Assembly: GCF_014203355.1 (NCBI RefSeq)
Contig: NZ_JACHIR010000001.1
Span: 4,032,038 to 4,096,037, forward strand
Reading direction: 5' to 3'
From: Kutzneria kofuensis
GTDB taxonomy: Bacteria; Actinomycetota; Actinomycetes; Mycobacteriales; Pseudonocardiaceae
DNA: 64,000 nucleotides
Shown: piece by piece, positions 39,556-48,446 of the stretch
Layout: each line of letters opens with the position of its first letter
Numbering within the stretch: the first letter of the stretch is position 1
The notes under the pieces: model-generated
The model's database searches: none
Told to the model about the DNA's origin: nothing
What the model saw: only the letters and a program-made list of their open reading frames with translations
Position numbers and translations under genes: made by a program

Positions 39556-40335
39556 TCAGGCGCTGCCTTGCAGCAGGACGGCGGCGACCTGCTCGGGGTC
39601 GTCGCTCATGGGCACATGACCACAGCCGGGAAGCGACAGGTGTCGGGCGTTGGGAAGGGCCCGGCGAGCGCGTTTGGCCTGGTACGGCGGAAGCATGGCG
39701 TCCTTGCTGCCCCAGGCGACGGTGATGGGGATGTCGTCGGGGATCTGCTCGGCGAACCGCGTCCCCTCCCGCACGATGAGCTTGTACGAAGGCCAGGCGA
39801 CCTTGAACGCCTCGAAGTCGCCGAGGGCCTGGGAAGGGTCGAGCCTGCTGGGGCGGGCGACGATGGCGGCGTACATCAGGCCACGGCCGGCGGTGTGGTG
39901 GACAAGGCGCGGCACGGCGGGCTCGAGGGCCCGGCCGACGCCACGCATGGTGCCGAAGACGGCCCGCGTGTAGGCGAAGTCCCAGCTGGCACGCCAGAAG
40001 CCGGCGGGCGACAGGGCGGTCACCGAGCGGACGGCGTTCAGGGCGGCCAGTTCCAGGGCCAGGCGGCCGCCGAGGGAGTTGCCGGCGACGTGCGGGCGCG
40101 GCACGCCGAGCCGGTCGAAAAGGTTGATCAACTCGTCCAGCGTCTGGGCGAGGGCGGTGCGGCCGTCGTGGGCCAGCGGGCCGGACTCGCCGTGACCGGG
40201 CAGGTCGATCAAGATCAGCTCGCGGTGCGGGGCGAGCAGGTCCACCACCGGCGCCCACGCCTGCCGGCGATGGGTGACACCGTGCAGCAGGACCAGCGGC
40301 GCGCCGGATCCGACGCGGTCGTAAGCCAGGCTCAC
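39556..40335 (-). CDS. alpha/beta hydrolase
   Basis: A 259-residue alpha/beta hydrolase with oxyanion strand LVLLHGVTHRRQAW, nucleophile elbow GNSLGG (Ser near residue 90), acid in AWGSKDAMLP and catalytic His in PGCGHVPMSDDP. The lid region is longer than the minimum. GTG 40335 is chosen (VSLAYDRVGSGAPLV) because GGAGG lies eight bases upstream; the GTG at 40344 overlaps that ribosome site. Substrate unknown; the pattern is that of lipase/esterase or C-C hydrolase relatives. Confidence 0.85.
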   Translation of the reverse strand: MSLAYDRVGSGAPLVLLHGVTHRRQAWAPVVDLLAPHRELILIDLPGHGESGPLAHDGRTALAQTLDELINLFDRLGVPRPHVAGNSLGGRLALELAALNAVRSVTALSPAGFWRASWDFAYTRAVFGTMRGVGRALEPAVPRLVHHTAGRGLMYAAIVARPSRLDPSQALGDFEAFKVAWPSYKLIVREGTRFAEQIPDDIPITVAWGSKDAMLPPYQAKRARRALPNARHLSLPGCGHVPMSDDPEQVAAVLLQGSA

Positions 40336-40356
40336 AACACCCACCTCCCCAGAACC

Positions 40357-40367
40357 TACTGACAGTA
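40357..40367. promoter_or_regulatory. palindrome TACTGACAGTA between divergent genes
   Basis: A perfect 11-bp palindrome, 22 bp before the hydrolase start and 49 bp before the phosphotransferase start. It lies in a relatively AT-rich gap with AATACCTATCGGTAACT and could be an operator shared by both genes. No regulator is identified. Confidence 0.3.
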
Positions 40368-40415
40368 AGAATACCTATCGGTAACTCGATTGCCAGACCC
40401 CGTTAGCGTGGACCC

Positions 40416-41258
40416 GTGCCCCCGACAGCCGAATCAATGCTCCGCGAGGCCAAGGAAAACGGCCTCGACCTGCACGATCAGCACGAGATCGACGAGTCGG
40501 GCTGGGACTTTCTGGTCCTGCACGCGACGGCGACGGACGGCACGAGGTGGATCCTCCGCGCGCCCCGCCGGCCGGGTGAACACCTCCACGCCGAGGCTGC
40601 GCTGCTCGACCACGTCCGCCCGGTGCTGCCGGTCGCGGTGCCGGACTGGCGCATCCACACCGACACGTTGATCGCCTATCCCCGGCTGCCCGGCGACCAG
40701 GCCGACGAGTCGTGGCTGCCGACCGACGACACGCTCGGCCGGTGCGTGGCGATCCTGCACAGCCTGCCGACGGAGCCGATCGAAGACCTCGGCGTCGAGG
40801 CGTTCGACCCCGACCGCCAGCGGTCCTGGCTGGCCGGCAAGCTGGCGACGGCGGTCCGCGAGTTCGACATCCCGGACGACAAGCTGCGCCGCTGGCGGGA
40901 CTGGCTCGACGCGACCGACCGCTGGCCGCAGGACATGGTGCTGGTCCGCGGCGACCTGCATCCGCAGCACATGCTGGTGGACGACGGCCGGCTGGTCGGC
41001 CTGATCGACTGGGCGGACGCGACGATCAGCGATCCGTCGCTGGACTTCGTCGACCCGTACCACCACCTGTCGACGGCGGCGTTCGAACGGCTGCTCACGG
41101 ACTACGAGCGGCACGGCGGCCGGGTCTGGCCGGGCATGCGGGAACACATCGCGCTGCGCGCGTCGGTCGGGCCGGTGATCGGCGCGGTGTTCGGGCTGGA
41201 GAACGGTCGGGACGACCTGGTGGCGGAGTCGCTGGCCGAGCTCAGTCGCAGTCGGTGA
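40416..41258 (+). CDS. macrolide-2'-phosphotransferase-like kinase (APH fold)
   Basis: A 280-residue protein with the aminoglycoside/macrolide phosphotransferase fold. The catalytic loop is RGDLHPQHMLVDDG, where Asp is the base and His-Pro replaces the usual HGDxHxxN; the DxD-like metal site is GLIDWADA. The overall pattern (HLHAEAALLDHVRPVLPVAVP, then LVGLIDWADATISDPSLDFV) is close to Mph macrolide kinases. It could phosphorylate a macrolide or another sugar or antibiotic; activity cannot be claimed. GTG 40416 has no ribosome site. It is divergent from the hydrolase gene. Confidence 0.82.
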   Translation: MPPTAESMLREAKENGLDLHDQHEIDESGWDFLVLHATATDGTRWILRAPRRPGEHLHAEAALLDHVRPVLPVAVPDWRIHTDTLIAYPRLPGDQADESWLPTDDTLGRCVAILHSLPTEPIEDLGVEAFDPDRQRSWLAGKLATAVREFDIPDDKLRRWRDWLDATDRWPQDMVLVRGDLHPQHMLVDDGRLVGLIDWADATISDPSLDFVDPYHHLSTAAFERLLTDYERHGGRVWPGMREHIALRASVGPVIGAVFGLENGRDDLVAESLAELSRSR

Positions 41259-41553
41259 CCTGAGCGGCGGACGGCTGGGCGCGCAGTTCGCTGAGCCGGT
41301 CGAGCACGCCGTGCCCACGGCGGTCGAGTTCGCGGCGGTCGATCCAGCCGGCGGCGTAGTGCCGGTAGGCCTGGGACAGCATGACGAGTTCGGCCAGGTA
41401 ATCGGCGGAGCGTCGGCGACGGTCCTCCGGCAGCGCGGTCAGCAGCGGCAGCTGACCGTCGACGACCTCGTCGAGCAGTTGCGCCGTGCGCAGCGCGCGT
41501 CGGGTGCGCCACCCCGTCCACGCGAACATCCGCGTTCCAGCCAGGCCCTTCAC
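41242..41553 (-). CDS. hypothetical protein, 103 aa
   Basis: A small basic-then-acidic helical protein (RTRRALRTAQLLDEVVDGQL, DRRRRSADYLAELVMLSQAYRHYAAGWIDRRELDRRGHGVLDRLSELRAQ). It shows the usual codon bias. No family is recognised. GTG 41553 is the start. Its 3' end overlaps the end of the rightward kinase gene by 17 bp. It lies 83 bp from the leftward kinase gene at 41636 and might belong to the same transcript. Confidence 0.5.
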   Translation of the reverse strand: MKGLAGTRMFAWTGWRTRRALRTAQLLDEVVDGQLPLLTALPEDRRRRSADYLAELVMLSQAYRHYAAGWIDRRELDRRGHGVLDRLSELRAQPSAAQVTDCD

Positions 41554-41635
41554 CGTTGCCGCCCACCTCGCCAGCGTCAGGACACGATGCCGGTTACGTC
41601 GTCCGGGTTCGGCACCGCGTTACCGGGATGTGACG

Positions 41636-42541
41636 CTACCGGTAAGGGACCCACCTGGTGAAGGTGTCGCCGACACGAACCGAACGAAGTCGGCGGCGCA
41701 GCTCGGAACGGATGTTCGGGTTGCTGCGGGCGATCGGCAGCACGGCGGCGGTGAGTTTGAGCTCACGCACCTCACGCAGCACCGGGAAACCATCCCACCG
41801 GGTGACGTCGAAGCCGTAGGCCTCGGCGAGGATCTCGTGCTTGTTCACGGTGTGGTGGAAGCGCAGCTGGCCGACGGCGATCGGCACCAGGTCCCACTCA
41901 CGCGGCCCGACGCAGGTGGTGTCGAAGTCGCACAGCACCGTGCCGCCCGGCGTGGTGATCAGGTTGCCCAGGTGCGCGTCGCCGTGCACGACGCCCGGCG
42001 GCAGCTCGTAGCGCACCTCGGCCAGCCGGGTCTCCACGTCGTCGCACCGGCGGAGCAGGAACTCCACGTCGTCGGGGTCCCAGCCCTCGGCGTCACGGAT
42101 GCGGCGGCGCAGGTCGTCGATCGGGTTCCACTCCGGCAGGCTGGCGTCCTCGACCGGGATCTCGTGCATCTGCCGCAGCAGGTCGGCGAGCTCGACGGCG
42201 GTCGGCTCGTCGCCGGTGTCGGGCACCTCCTGCCAGAACGTCGCCGAGTGCTCGCCGATGTGCAGCGGCTGGCGCACGTCGGGCAGCAGTTCGACGGCCG
42301 GCACGCCGTAGTCGGACAGCAGCTGGGCGGCGTTCACCACGTTGTCGGCCCGGTGCCGCAGCCCCGGGGTGAGCACGATCCGCACCACGACCGGGTGCCG
42401 GGCCAGCCGGAAGACAGCGTTGTTCACGAACCGGATGAGTTCCGCACCGGTCGCGTCCAGCCCGACCTCCGCGCACGCCTGACCGAGGACGGCACGTAGC
42501 CGGTCCCTGGTGGAGCGTCCGTCCGACAGCGAAGCAGTCAC
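41636..42541 (-). CDS. APH-fold phosphotransferase next to an HTH-TPR regulator
   Basis: A 301-residue APH-family kinase. The catalytic loop is VVHGDAHLGNLITTPGG, with the metal-binding Asp in VLCDFDTTCVGPREWDLVPIAV, an intact HGDxHxxN-D pattern. It should transfer phosphate from ATP to a small molecule, perhaps an aminoglycoside-like compound or a metabolite. The start ATG 42541 is four bases after the stop of the upstream HTH-TPR gene. The two are surely one transcript, so the regulator may control or sense the kinase product. Confidence 0.85.
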   Translation of the reverse strand: MTASLSDGRSTRDRLRAVLGQACAEVGLDATGAELIRFVNNAVFRLARHPVVVRIVLTPGLRHRADNVVNAAQLLSDYGVPAVELLPDVRQPLHIGEHSATFWQEVPDTGDEPTAVELADLLRQMHEIPVEDASLPEWNPIDDLRRRIRDAEGWDPDDVEFLLRRCDDVETRLAEVRYELPPGVVHGDAHLGNLITTPGGTVLCDFDTTCVGPREWDLVPIAVGQLRFHHTVNKHEILAEAYGFDVTRWDGFPVLREVRELKLTAAVLPIARSNPNIRSELRRRLRSVRVGDTFTRWVPYR

Positions 42542-42545
42542 TTGG

Positions 42546-43922
42546 TCATACCGTCCGATACACCTTGATCCGCTCGGCGAGGTCGAGCGCCGCCGAGTTG
42601 TTCTTGCGCCGAGCGGCCTCCAGCTGGAGCGGCATCAACCGGTCCGAGATCCGCTTGGACTTGATCGACTCACCCAGCCTCATGGCGTGGTTGCCGATCT
42701 TCACACCCTGGTCTACGTCTCCGACGCGCATGTGGTTCTCCGCCAGCATGCTCAGTCCGAAGACGTGGGTGCGCTGCATGTTGCTCTCGTAGCCCTCGGT
42801 GCACTTGATCAGCTCGTTCACCGCGAGCGGCGCGTACTTGACGCGGTTGTCCTCGAACTTGCTCAGCGCCGACAGCGCCGAGCCGATCATCCCGTGCAGG
42901 TCGTTGACGTCGAAGAACTTGACCCAGCTCGGCGCTTCCTCGCTCTGCGCCCGCTCGAACTCGTCGCGGGTCCGGCTGATCATGCGCTGCACCTGGTCGG
43001 GGCGGTCCAGCATGCCGTAGGCCCACGCCTCGTTGGCGCACAGCACCGCGACCGTGAGCGCGGAGCCGGACCCCTGGGCGGCGATCTGGCCCAGCTGGAA
43101 CATCTTCAACGCCTCGCCGGCGGCGTCGTTGTGCAGGTAGACGCGGCCCATCCGGTACAGGATGTTGGCCACCAGGCCGTTGTCGCCGCCCATCTTGGCC
43201 AGCTCCAGCGCCTTAGCGAAGTGGGTGCGGGCCGAGTCCAGCAGGCCGGTGTCGAACGAGGTCCAGCCGGCCAGGCTGTGCATGTCGGCGACCGCCTTGA
43301 ACAGGCGGTGCTTGACCGGCTCGGCCGCCTCCACCTCGAGCAGCTGCCGGGTCCAGGACAGCTGGGCGACCACCGCGTCCCGGCAGAACCCGCCGCCGTA
43401 CTGGTAGTCCAGCGAGCGCAGCGCCCTGGTCGCGGCCTCGATCTGCCGCACGTCGGTGGTGCCGATCCGGTTCGGCGTCGGTGTCTGGGCCGCGGTCGGC
43501 ACCCACGCGCCGCTGTCCGGGCCGAGCACCTGGGCGCCCATTGTGACGGAGGCGGCGTGCTGCAGGAAGCGGCGGCGCTTGACCTCCTCGTCCTCGCGCT
43601 GCTCGGCCTCGTCGACGGAGCCGGCGACCTTGAGCGCCGTCGCCTCGTCGTAGGCGAGGCCCATGTAGCCGCGCGGGACCCCGAGTCCGTCCGCGATGCG
43701 CGCCAGCACGTCGTAGGCCATGACCTGGCGACCCTTGAGGATCTCCGAGACCTCGGACTGCGACTGGCCGGTCAGCGCCGCGATCTGCCGCTGGGACACG
43801 CCGACGCGACGCAGCTGCCGGTAGACCGAGCTGATGTCCCGGCCGGCCAGCGCGTCGCGCATCTCCTGGCGCTCCCAGTTGTCCGGCGTAACGGGCGAGC
43901 TCTGGGAACCGATGGTGTTCAA
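42546..43922 (-). CDS. XRE-type helix-turn-helix regulator with TPR domain
   Basis: A 458-residue regulator. The helix-turn-helix is at about residues 35-85 (VGVSQRQIAALTGQSQSEVSEILKGRQ), followed by the linker MAYDVLARIADGLGVPRGYMGLAYDE and a long TPR-like helical part (about 150-458). TPR regulators of this type often bind peptides or signalling molecules. Start TTG 43922 (LNTIGSQSSPVTPDNWERQEM) is chosen because GAGGGGG lies upstream; an in-frame upstream region of 51 codons is not conserved-looking. The gene precedes the APH kinase by four bases. It is divergent from the pair of small proteins at 44138. Confidence 0.85.
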   Translation of the reverse strand: MNTIGSQSSPVTPDNWERQEMRDALAGRDISSVYRQLRRVGVSQRQIAALTGQSQSEVSEILKGRQVMAYDVLARIADGLGVPRGYMGLAYDEATALKVAGSVDEAEQREDEEVKRRRFLQHAASVTMGAQVLGPDSGAWVPTAAQTPTPNRIGTTDVRQIEAATRALRSLDYQYGGGFCRDAVVAQLSWTRQLLEVEAAEPVKHRLFKAVADMHSLAGWTSFDTGLLDSARTHFAKALELAKMGGDNGLVANILYRMGRVYLHNDAAGEALKMFQLGQIAAQGSGSALTVAVLCANEAWAYGMLDRPDQVQRMISRTRDEFERAQSEEAPSWVKFFDVNDLHGMIGSALSALSKFEDNRVKYAPLAVNELIKCTEGYESNMQRTHVFGLSMLAENHMRVGDVDQGVKIGNHAMRLGESIKSKRISDRLMPLQLEAARRKNNSAALDLAERIKVYRTV

Positions 43923-44137
43923 TTGCGCCCCCTCACGGTCCGTTGGGCGTCCTCCGAAGAGTAAGGGCTGCTCTGCCCGGCCGAGAAGTGCTGATCGGCG
44001 AGGCTGATCGGTCGCACCGAACCCGGCCGACCGCTCATCGTGCATCTCCCACCGATCAGCGCTGTGACGCCCCACAACGTTTGATGTCGTCGCAATCTAG
44101 TTTTCCGTAAGCGGCTGCACACGGAGGGACACAGCAG

Positions 44138-44395
44138 GTGGAACTGATCGGACGAGTCCAGGGGCTCACCCCGGACGGGGTCGCCGACCAGACCGCAGGC
44201 GCTCTCGACGGGCGGCGCGCATGGCAGGTCCATTGCAGCGACGTGGTGAACCGGGAACGGCACCTGACGGTTGTGGTGGACAAGGGCAGGGTGGTCCTGA
44301 TGGGCCCTCCTGGGGAGACCGCGGTCCTGTCCGCAGGCCAGCTCGGCCAGCTGCGGACGGTCCTGCGCGAGGCCGCCGACCAGGCGGAAAGGTGA
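44138..44395 (+). CDS. hypothetical protein, 85 aa, first of a pair
   Basis: A small, soluble beta-rich protein (VHCSDVVNRERHLTVVVDKGRVVLMGPPGETAVLSAGQLGQLRTVLREA). It has no recognised family, but its GC3 bias and the ribosome site GGAGGG 14 bases before GTG 44138 support coding. It is divergent from the HTH-TPR gene (216 bp) and 13 bp upstream of the next small gene, so the two are co-transcribed. Confidence 0.6.
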   Translation: MELIGRVQGLTPDGVADQTAGALDGRRAWQVHCSDVVNRERHLTVVVDKGRVVLMGPPGETAVLSAGQLGQLRTVLREAADQAER

Positions 44396-44408
44396 CGGTG
44401 ACGTACAG

Positions 44409-44777
44409 GTGGACGAGATACTCGGCCAGGTGCTCCGCAACGCCGTGTGGGAACGCTTGGACATGCTGTCCGAGCTGGCCAACCGCGCGGACGCGCCGTC
44501 CCTGCTCTCCGTCGCCCGCTCCGAACTGCCCCGGCTGACCGACGGCTGGCGTGCCCTGCTGGCCGCGCACGAACCCGACGAGAAGGGCAACTGCCCGGAG
44601 TGCTCCACCCGGTGGCGGCAGCAGAAGTCGCCGTGCTCGGTGTGGCGCGCCGCGTACGAACACCTGGTCGCCGGCGGACTCGCGCCGCGACCGGCCCGAC
44701 ACATGCTCAGCCCGCAGCAGCCCGCACCGGCGCCGCGCGGGTCTCGTCACCGCAGCACGGTTGCGGTGGCCCACTAG
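44409..44777 (+). CDS. hypothetical protein with CxxC-x-C motif, second of a pair
   Basis: A 122-residue protein. The N-terminal half is helical (VLRNAVWERLDMLSELANRADAPSLLSVARSELPRL). A Cys motif GNCPECSTRWRQQKSPCSVWRAAYEHL may hold zinc. The tail after residue 90 is Pro/Ala/Arg-rich. No catalytic motif and no known family was recognised. GTG 44409 follows the previous stop by 13 bp. The pair (85 aa plus 122 aa) divergent from an HTH-TPR/kinase operon is a candidate conserved unit of unknown role. Confidence 0.6.
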   Translation: MDEILGQVLRNAVWERLDMLSELANRADAPSLLSVARSELPRLTDGWRALLAAHEPDEKGNCPECSTRWRQQKSPCSVWRAAYEHLVAGGLAPRPARHMLSPQQPAPAPRGSRHRSTVAVAH

Positions 44778-44974
44778 CTGGCGGCGTCGGCTTCCCGGAC
44801 ACCCCGACCCGGGAACGCTGATCCTCCGCCACCGGCCGGCGACCCGGGGACGTCCGAACCCCCGACCGCGACGTACCGGGTCGCTGGCCAAATAACTCCA
44901 CAGATTTCCGCGGGCCGGCGCTGAGTGGCGCCGAGCGCCAACCCCGAACCGGTGACGGTCCGCGGCCACCAACC

Positions 44975-45017
44975 CCGGTTGGGGTGCCTGTTTTCCCCGG
45001 ACAGGCACCTCAACCGG
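44975..45017. terminator. long hairpin between convergent genes
   Basis: A 17-bp stem with one G-T wobble (CCGGTTGGGGTGCCTGT at 44975-44991, ACAGGCACCTCAACCGG at 45001-45017) and a 9-nt loop. It lies 198 bp after the rightward small gene and 57 bp after the leftward transporter gene, so it probably stops transcription from both sides. The rest of the 297-bp gap holds no recognised gene. Confidence 0.7.
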
Positions 45018-45074
45018 TCTGTGTTCATGGCGCGCGTTCCGCGCGCAGCTCGGCCCCTTCTAAGCCCGTGCCTC

Positions 45075-46355
45075 TCAGCTCACGGCCTTGATCCTGGTCA
45101 CCATCACGCCGCCGGCGATCGTCGCGATCGCGGACAGCACGAACAGCGCGGCGTAGCCGCCGGCCATCTGCAGCGCCAGGCCGGCCACCACGGGTGCGAT
45201 GACCTGCGGCAACGCGTTCGCAATGTTGATCACGCCGACGTCCTTGGCCCGGTTCGACGCGGCCGGCAGCACCTGGGTGAGCACGGCCAGCGCGACCGCC
45301 CAGTAGACACCGAAGCCGACGCCGAGCAGCGGGGAGGCGATCAGCGACGCCACCCAGGTCGGCCAGATCGCCAGGATGACGGCGGCGGCGGCCATCACCA
45401 CGGCGGAGGCGACCACGTACGGCTTGCGCCGGCCGGAGCTGTCGGACATCTTGCCGGCGACCAGCGCGCCGATGGTGAGCGCGATGCCGTAGAGCACCAT
45501 CAGGATGAGCAGCCCGTCCACCGGGTCGCCCTGGTAGTGCACCGCGTCGGCGAGGAAGTACAGCAGGTAGAGCGTGCCGAGCGCGTTGCCGAGGTTGACC
45601 ATGAAGTGGGTGCCCCAGCCCCAGCCGAAGTCCGGGTACTTCGCCGGGGAGATCCACAGCGCGCCGATCATCTGCCGCAGGCCGCCGCCGGGCCGGAACC
45701 GCCTCGGCAGCACGGCGTCCGGCGTGAACCGGACGAAGGCCAGCGCGCCGAGCACGACCAGCACCGCGCACGCGGCGTAGCCGCCGGCCAGGCTGGTGAT
45801 CACCACCGACACCAGCGCGGCGCCGGCGACCGTGCCGAGCATCTGGCTGATGCCGATGAAGCCGCCGACCTCGGCCCGCTGCTCGACCGGCACCCGGTCG
45901 GGCAGCGCCGAGGTGAGGCTGGCCAGCATGCCGTTCAGCCCGGCCTGCACCAGCGACCAGCCGATCACCATGATCACGACGTTCGGCGCGATCGCGAGCA
46001 CGACCAGGCCGACGGCGCCGAGCACCGAGCCGGCCAGCGTCCACGGGTGCCGCCGGCCCCACTGCGAGCAGGTCCGGTCGGACAGCGCGCCGATCACCGG
46101 GTTCGCGATCAGTGCCACCAGCGCGCCGATGCCGGTGACGATGCTGAACACCGCCTCCTTGTCGGCGCTGGCCAGCAGCTGCGCCTGCTCGGGCAGCAGC
46201 ACCTGGATCGGCGCGTAGATGGCCAGCCACAGGCCGAGGTTGGCCAGGAACAGCAGCGTGGTCCAGCCACCGCGCACCCGAACGACGGGTTCGGTGAGCG
46301 CGCCCGGTTCGTCGTCGAACGGTCCCGGCCCGTCGACCTCAGCGGCCTGCGCCAT
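45075..46355 (-). CDS. MFS-type sugar transporter (GPH/LacS-like)
   Basis: A 426-residue permease with 12 expected membrane helices. The phrases ALIANPVIGALSDRT, RRHPWTLAGSVLG and the inverted repeat MSDSSGRRKPYVVAS are typical of the glycoside-pentoside-hexuronide/major-facilitator sugar carriers. With the adjacent GH1 gene it should import a beta-glucoside. ATG 46355 shares its first base with the stop of the beta-glucosidase gene (TGATG), so the two are translationally coupled. The divergent TetR at 47810 is the probable regulator. Confidence 0.85.
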   Translation of the reverse strand: MAQAAEVDGPGPFDDEPGALTEPVVRVRGGWTTLLFLANLGLWLAIYAPIQVLLPEQAQLLASADKEAVFSIVTGIGALVALIANPVIGALSDRTCSQWGRRHPWTLAGSVLGAVGLVVLAIAPNVVIMVIGWSLVQAGLNGMLASLTSALPDRVPVEQRAEVGGFIGISQMLGTVAGAALVSVVITSLAGGYAACAVLVVLGALAFVRFTPDAVLPRRFRPGGGLRQMIGALWISPAKYPDFGWGWGTHFMVNLGNALGTLYLLYFLADAVHYQGDPVDGLLILMVLYGIALTIGALVAGKMSDSSGRRKPYVVASAVVMAAAAVILAIWPTWVASLIASPLLGVGFGVYWAVALAVLTQVLPAASNRAKDVGVINIANALPQVIAPVVAGLALQMAGGYAALFVLSAIATIAGGVMVTRIKAVS

Positions 46356-47668
46356 CAGTGCTCACCTCTGATCAGGTCCCGGTACCAGGTGAAGGACGCC
46401 TTGGGGGTGCGTCGCTGGGTCTCGTAATCGACGTCGACCAGGCCGAACCGGGGCTGATAGCCCTTGGACCACTCGAAGTTGTCCAGCAGCGACCACACGA
46501 AGTAGCCGCGCACGTCGACGCCTTCGTGCATGGCCAGCCGCAGCGACCGCAGGTGCTCGGCGAGGAAGTCGATCCGGGCCCGGTCGTCGATGCCGTCGAA
46601 GCTGCACCCGTTCTCGGTGATCTGCACCGGCGGCAGCCGGTCGCCGTGCCGTTCCCGCAGCTGGACCAGGAACTGGCGCAGCCCGTCCGGCACCACCGGC
46701 GACCCGTTGGTCGTCATCGGGTAACCCTCGACCTCGCCGAGGTCGAACGGCAAGGGGTTGCCCTCGGACGGGGCGGAGACCTGGGTCGGCTCGTAGTAGT
46801 TGACGCCGTAGAAGTCGATCGGGGTGTTGATCGTCGGCAGGTCGTCGGCGAAGCCCGGCGGCAGCAGCGGGTGCATCGACTCCGGGTAGGTGCCGGCCAG
46901 CACCGGGTCGGCGAACAGCCAGTTGATCAGGTCGCTCGCCCGGGCCGCGGCCTCGTGGTCGCCGGGCACGTCGGCGGCCGGCCAGATCGGGCCGTGGTTG
47001 TTGGCGGTGCCGATCTGCCTGGCTCCGGCCGCCCGCAGCGCCTGCACCGCGAGGCCGTGCGCGAGGTTCTGGGTGTGGGCGGTCGGCACGGCGTCGAGCA
47101 GCAGGAACTGGCCGGGCGCGTACTGGCCGATGCCGTAGCCGTAGACCGTGGTGACCATCGGCTCGTTGATCGGGATCCACATCGGCACCCGGTCGGCCAG
47201 CTTGTTCCCGACGATCGACGCGTACTCGGCGAAGTGCTTGGCGGTGTCCCGGCTGAGCCACCCGCCGGCGTCCTCGATCGGCTGCGGGGTGTCCCAGTGG
47301 TAAACGGTGGCGACCGGCGTGATGCCGGCCTCGCACAGCGTGTCCACCAGCCGGTCGTAGAAGTCGAGGCCCTCGGCGTTGACCGCGCCGGTGCCTTCGG
47401 GTTGCACTCTCGGCCAGGCGATCGAGAATCGGTACGCGCCGACGCCGAGGTCGCGCAGCAGGCCGATGTCCTCCGGGTAGCGGTGGTAGTGATCGCAGGC
47501 CACCGCGCCGCTCTGCCCGGAGAACACCCGATCGGGTGTCTCGCAGAACGTGTCCCAGACCGACCTGCCCCTGCCACCCTCAGAGACGGCACCCTCCACC
47601 TGATAAGCCGAGGTGGAGACCCCCCAGAGGAAGTCATCGGGGAAGGATGGGAGGACGGGCTCGCTCAT
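46355..47668 (-). CDS. GH1 beta-glucosidase
   Basis: A 437-residue cytoplasmic family GH1 enzyme. The acid/base Glu is in IPINEPMVTT (near 170) and the nucleophile Glu in QITENGCSFDGIDD (near 345). FLWGVSTSAYQVEGA and WSLLDNFEWSKGY are the conserved ends of the barrel. It should hydrolyse cellobiose or other beta-glucosides imported by the coupled transporter. ATG 47668 lies after AGAGGTGG. A TetR gene is divergent, 141 bp away. Confidence 0.95.
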   Translation of the reverse strand: MSEPVLPSFPDDFLWGVSTSAYQVEGAVSEGGRGRSVWDTFCETPDRVFSGQSGAVACDHYHRYPEDIGLLRDLGVGAYRFSIAWPRVQPEGTGAVNAEGLDFYDRLVDTLCEAGITPVATVYHWDTPQPIEDAGGWLSRDTAKHFAEYASIVGNKLADRVPMWIPINEPMVTTVYGYGIGQYAPGQFLLLDAVPTAHTQNLAHGLAVQALRAAGARQIGTANNHGPIWPAADVPGDHEAAARASDLINWLFADPVLAGTYPESMHPLLPPGFADDLPTINTPIDFYGVNYYEPTQVSAPSEGNPLPFDLGEVEGYPMTTNGSPVVPDGLRQFLVQLRERHGDRLPPVQITENGCSFDGIDDRARIDFLAEHLRSLRLAMHEGVDVRGYFVWSLLDNFEWSKGYQPRFGLVDVDYETQRRTPKASFTWYRDLIRGEH

Positions 47669-47809
47669 GGCACCACCTCTGAGACTTGCACTACCGCCGA
47701 GTAGACATGAAATTTGTTCGGATCGTAGGCGTGCGCGGGGTCACAGGGAAGTGCCACGCACCCGTCACGGGCGAGAATGCCTGCCACAGCCGTCAGCCAA
47801 GGAGTCCGC

Positions 47810-48445
47810 GTGTCCGCCGACCTGACCACCGACGTGGGTCCGCTGCGTCGCAAGCCCGTCCAGCAGCGCAGTGCCCAGCGGGTGGAGCGCATGCTCGAGG
47901 CGTGCGCCTCGCTGATCGAGGAGTTGGGCTACGACGGCGTGACGACCACGCTGATCGCCGAGCGGGCCGGCGTCGCGGTCGGCTCGCTCTACCAGTTCTT
48001 CCCGGACAAGCGCGCGGTCGTGCAGGCACTGACCCTGCGCAACCTCGAACGCTTCATGGCCAACGTGGTGCAGCGCTTCGACTCCGCCGAGCTGGAGCAC
48101 TGGTGGGACGCCGTCGACTCGATGTTCGACGTGTACGTGGAGATGCACCGCTCGGTGCCCGCGTTCAGCCGGCTGCACTTCGGCGACGTGGTGGACACCC
48201 GGCTGCTCGACGAGGGCAAGGACAACAACGCGGTCATCGCCGAGGGGCTGGCCGCGCTGATCTCCGAGCGGTTCGGCCGCTCGATGGAGGAGCTCCAGCT
48301 GCCGGTCGCGGTCGCCATCGAGGCGGCGGACGGCGTGCTGAAGTTCGCCTTCCGCCGCAACGAGCGCGGTGACCAGGTGGTGGTCGACGAGGCGAAGGCC
48401 CTGATCAAGGGCTATCTGTCGACCCGGCTCGGCGACCCCGAGTGA
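47810..48445 (+). CDS. TetR-family regulator of the beta-glucoside module
   Basis: A 211-residue TetR regulator (helix-turn-helix QRSAQRVERMLEACASLIEELG, then LIAERAGVAVGSLYQFFPDKR) with a helical ligand domain. GTG 47810 is preferred because AAGGAG is five to six bases upstream; an ATG at 47777 lacks a site. It is divergent from the GH1/transporter pair and probably controls it. It ends one base before the end of the convergent PLP-enzyme gene. No clear operator palindrome was found in the 141-bp gap. Confidence 0.88.
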   Translation: MSADLTTDVGPLRRKPVQQRSAQRVERMLEACASLIEELGYDGVTTTLIAERAGVAVGSLYQFFPDKRAVVQALTLRNLERFMANVVQRFDSAELEHWWDAVDSMFDVYVEMHRSVPAFSRLHFGDVVDTRLLDEGKDNNAVIAEGLAALISERFGRSMEELQLPVAVAIEAADGVLKFAFRRNERGDQVVVDEAKALIKGYLSTRLGDPE

Positions 48446-48446
48446 C

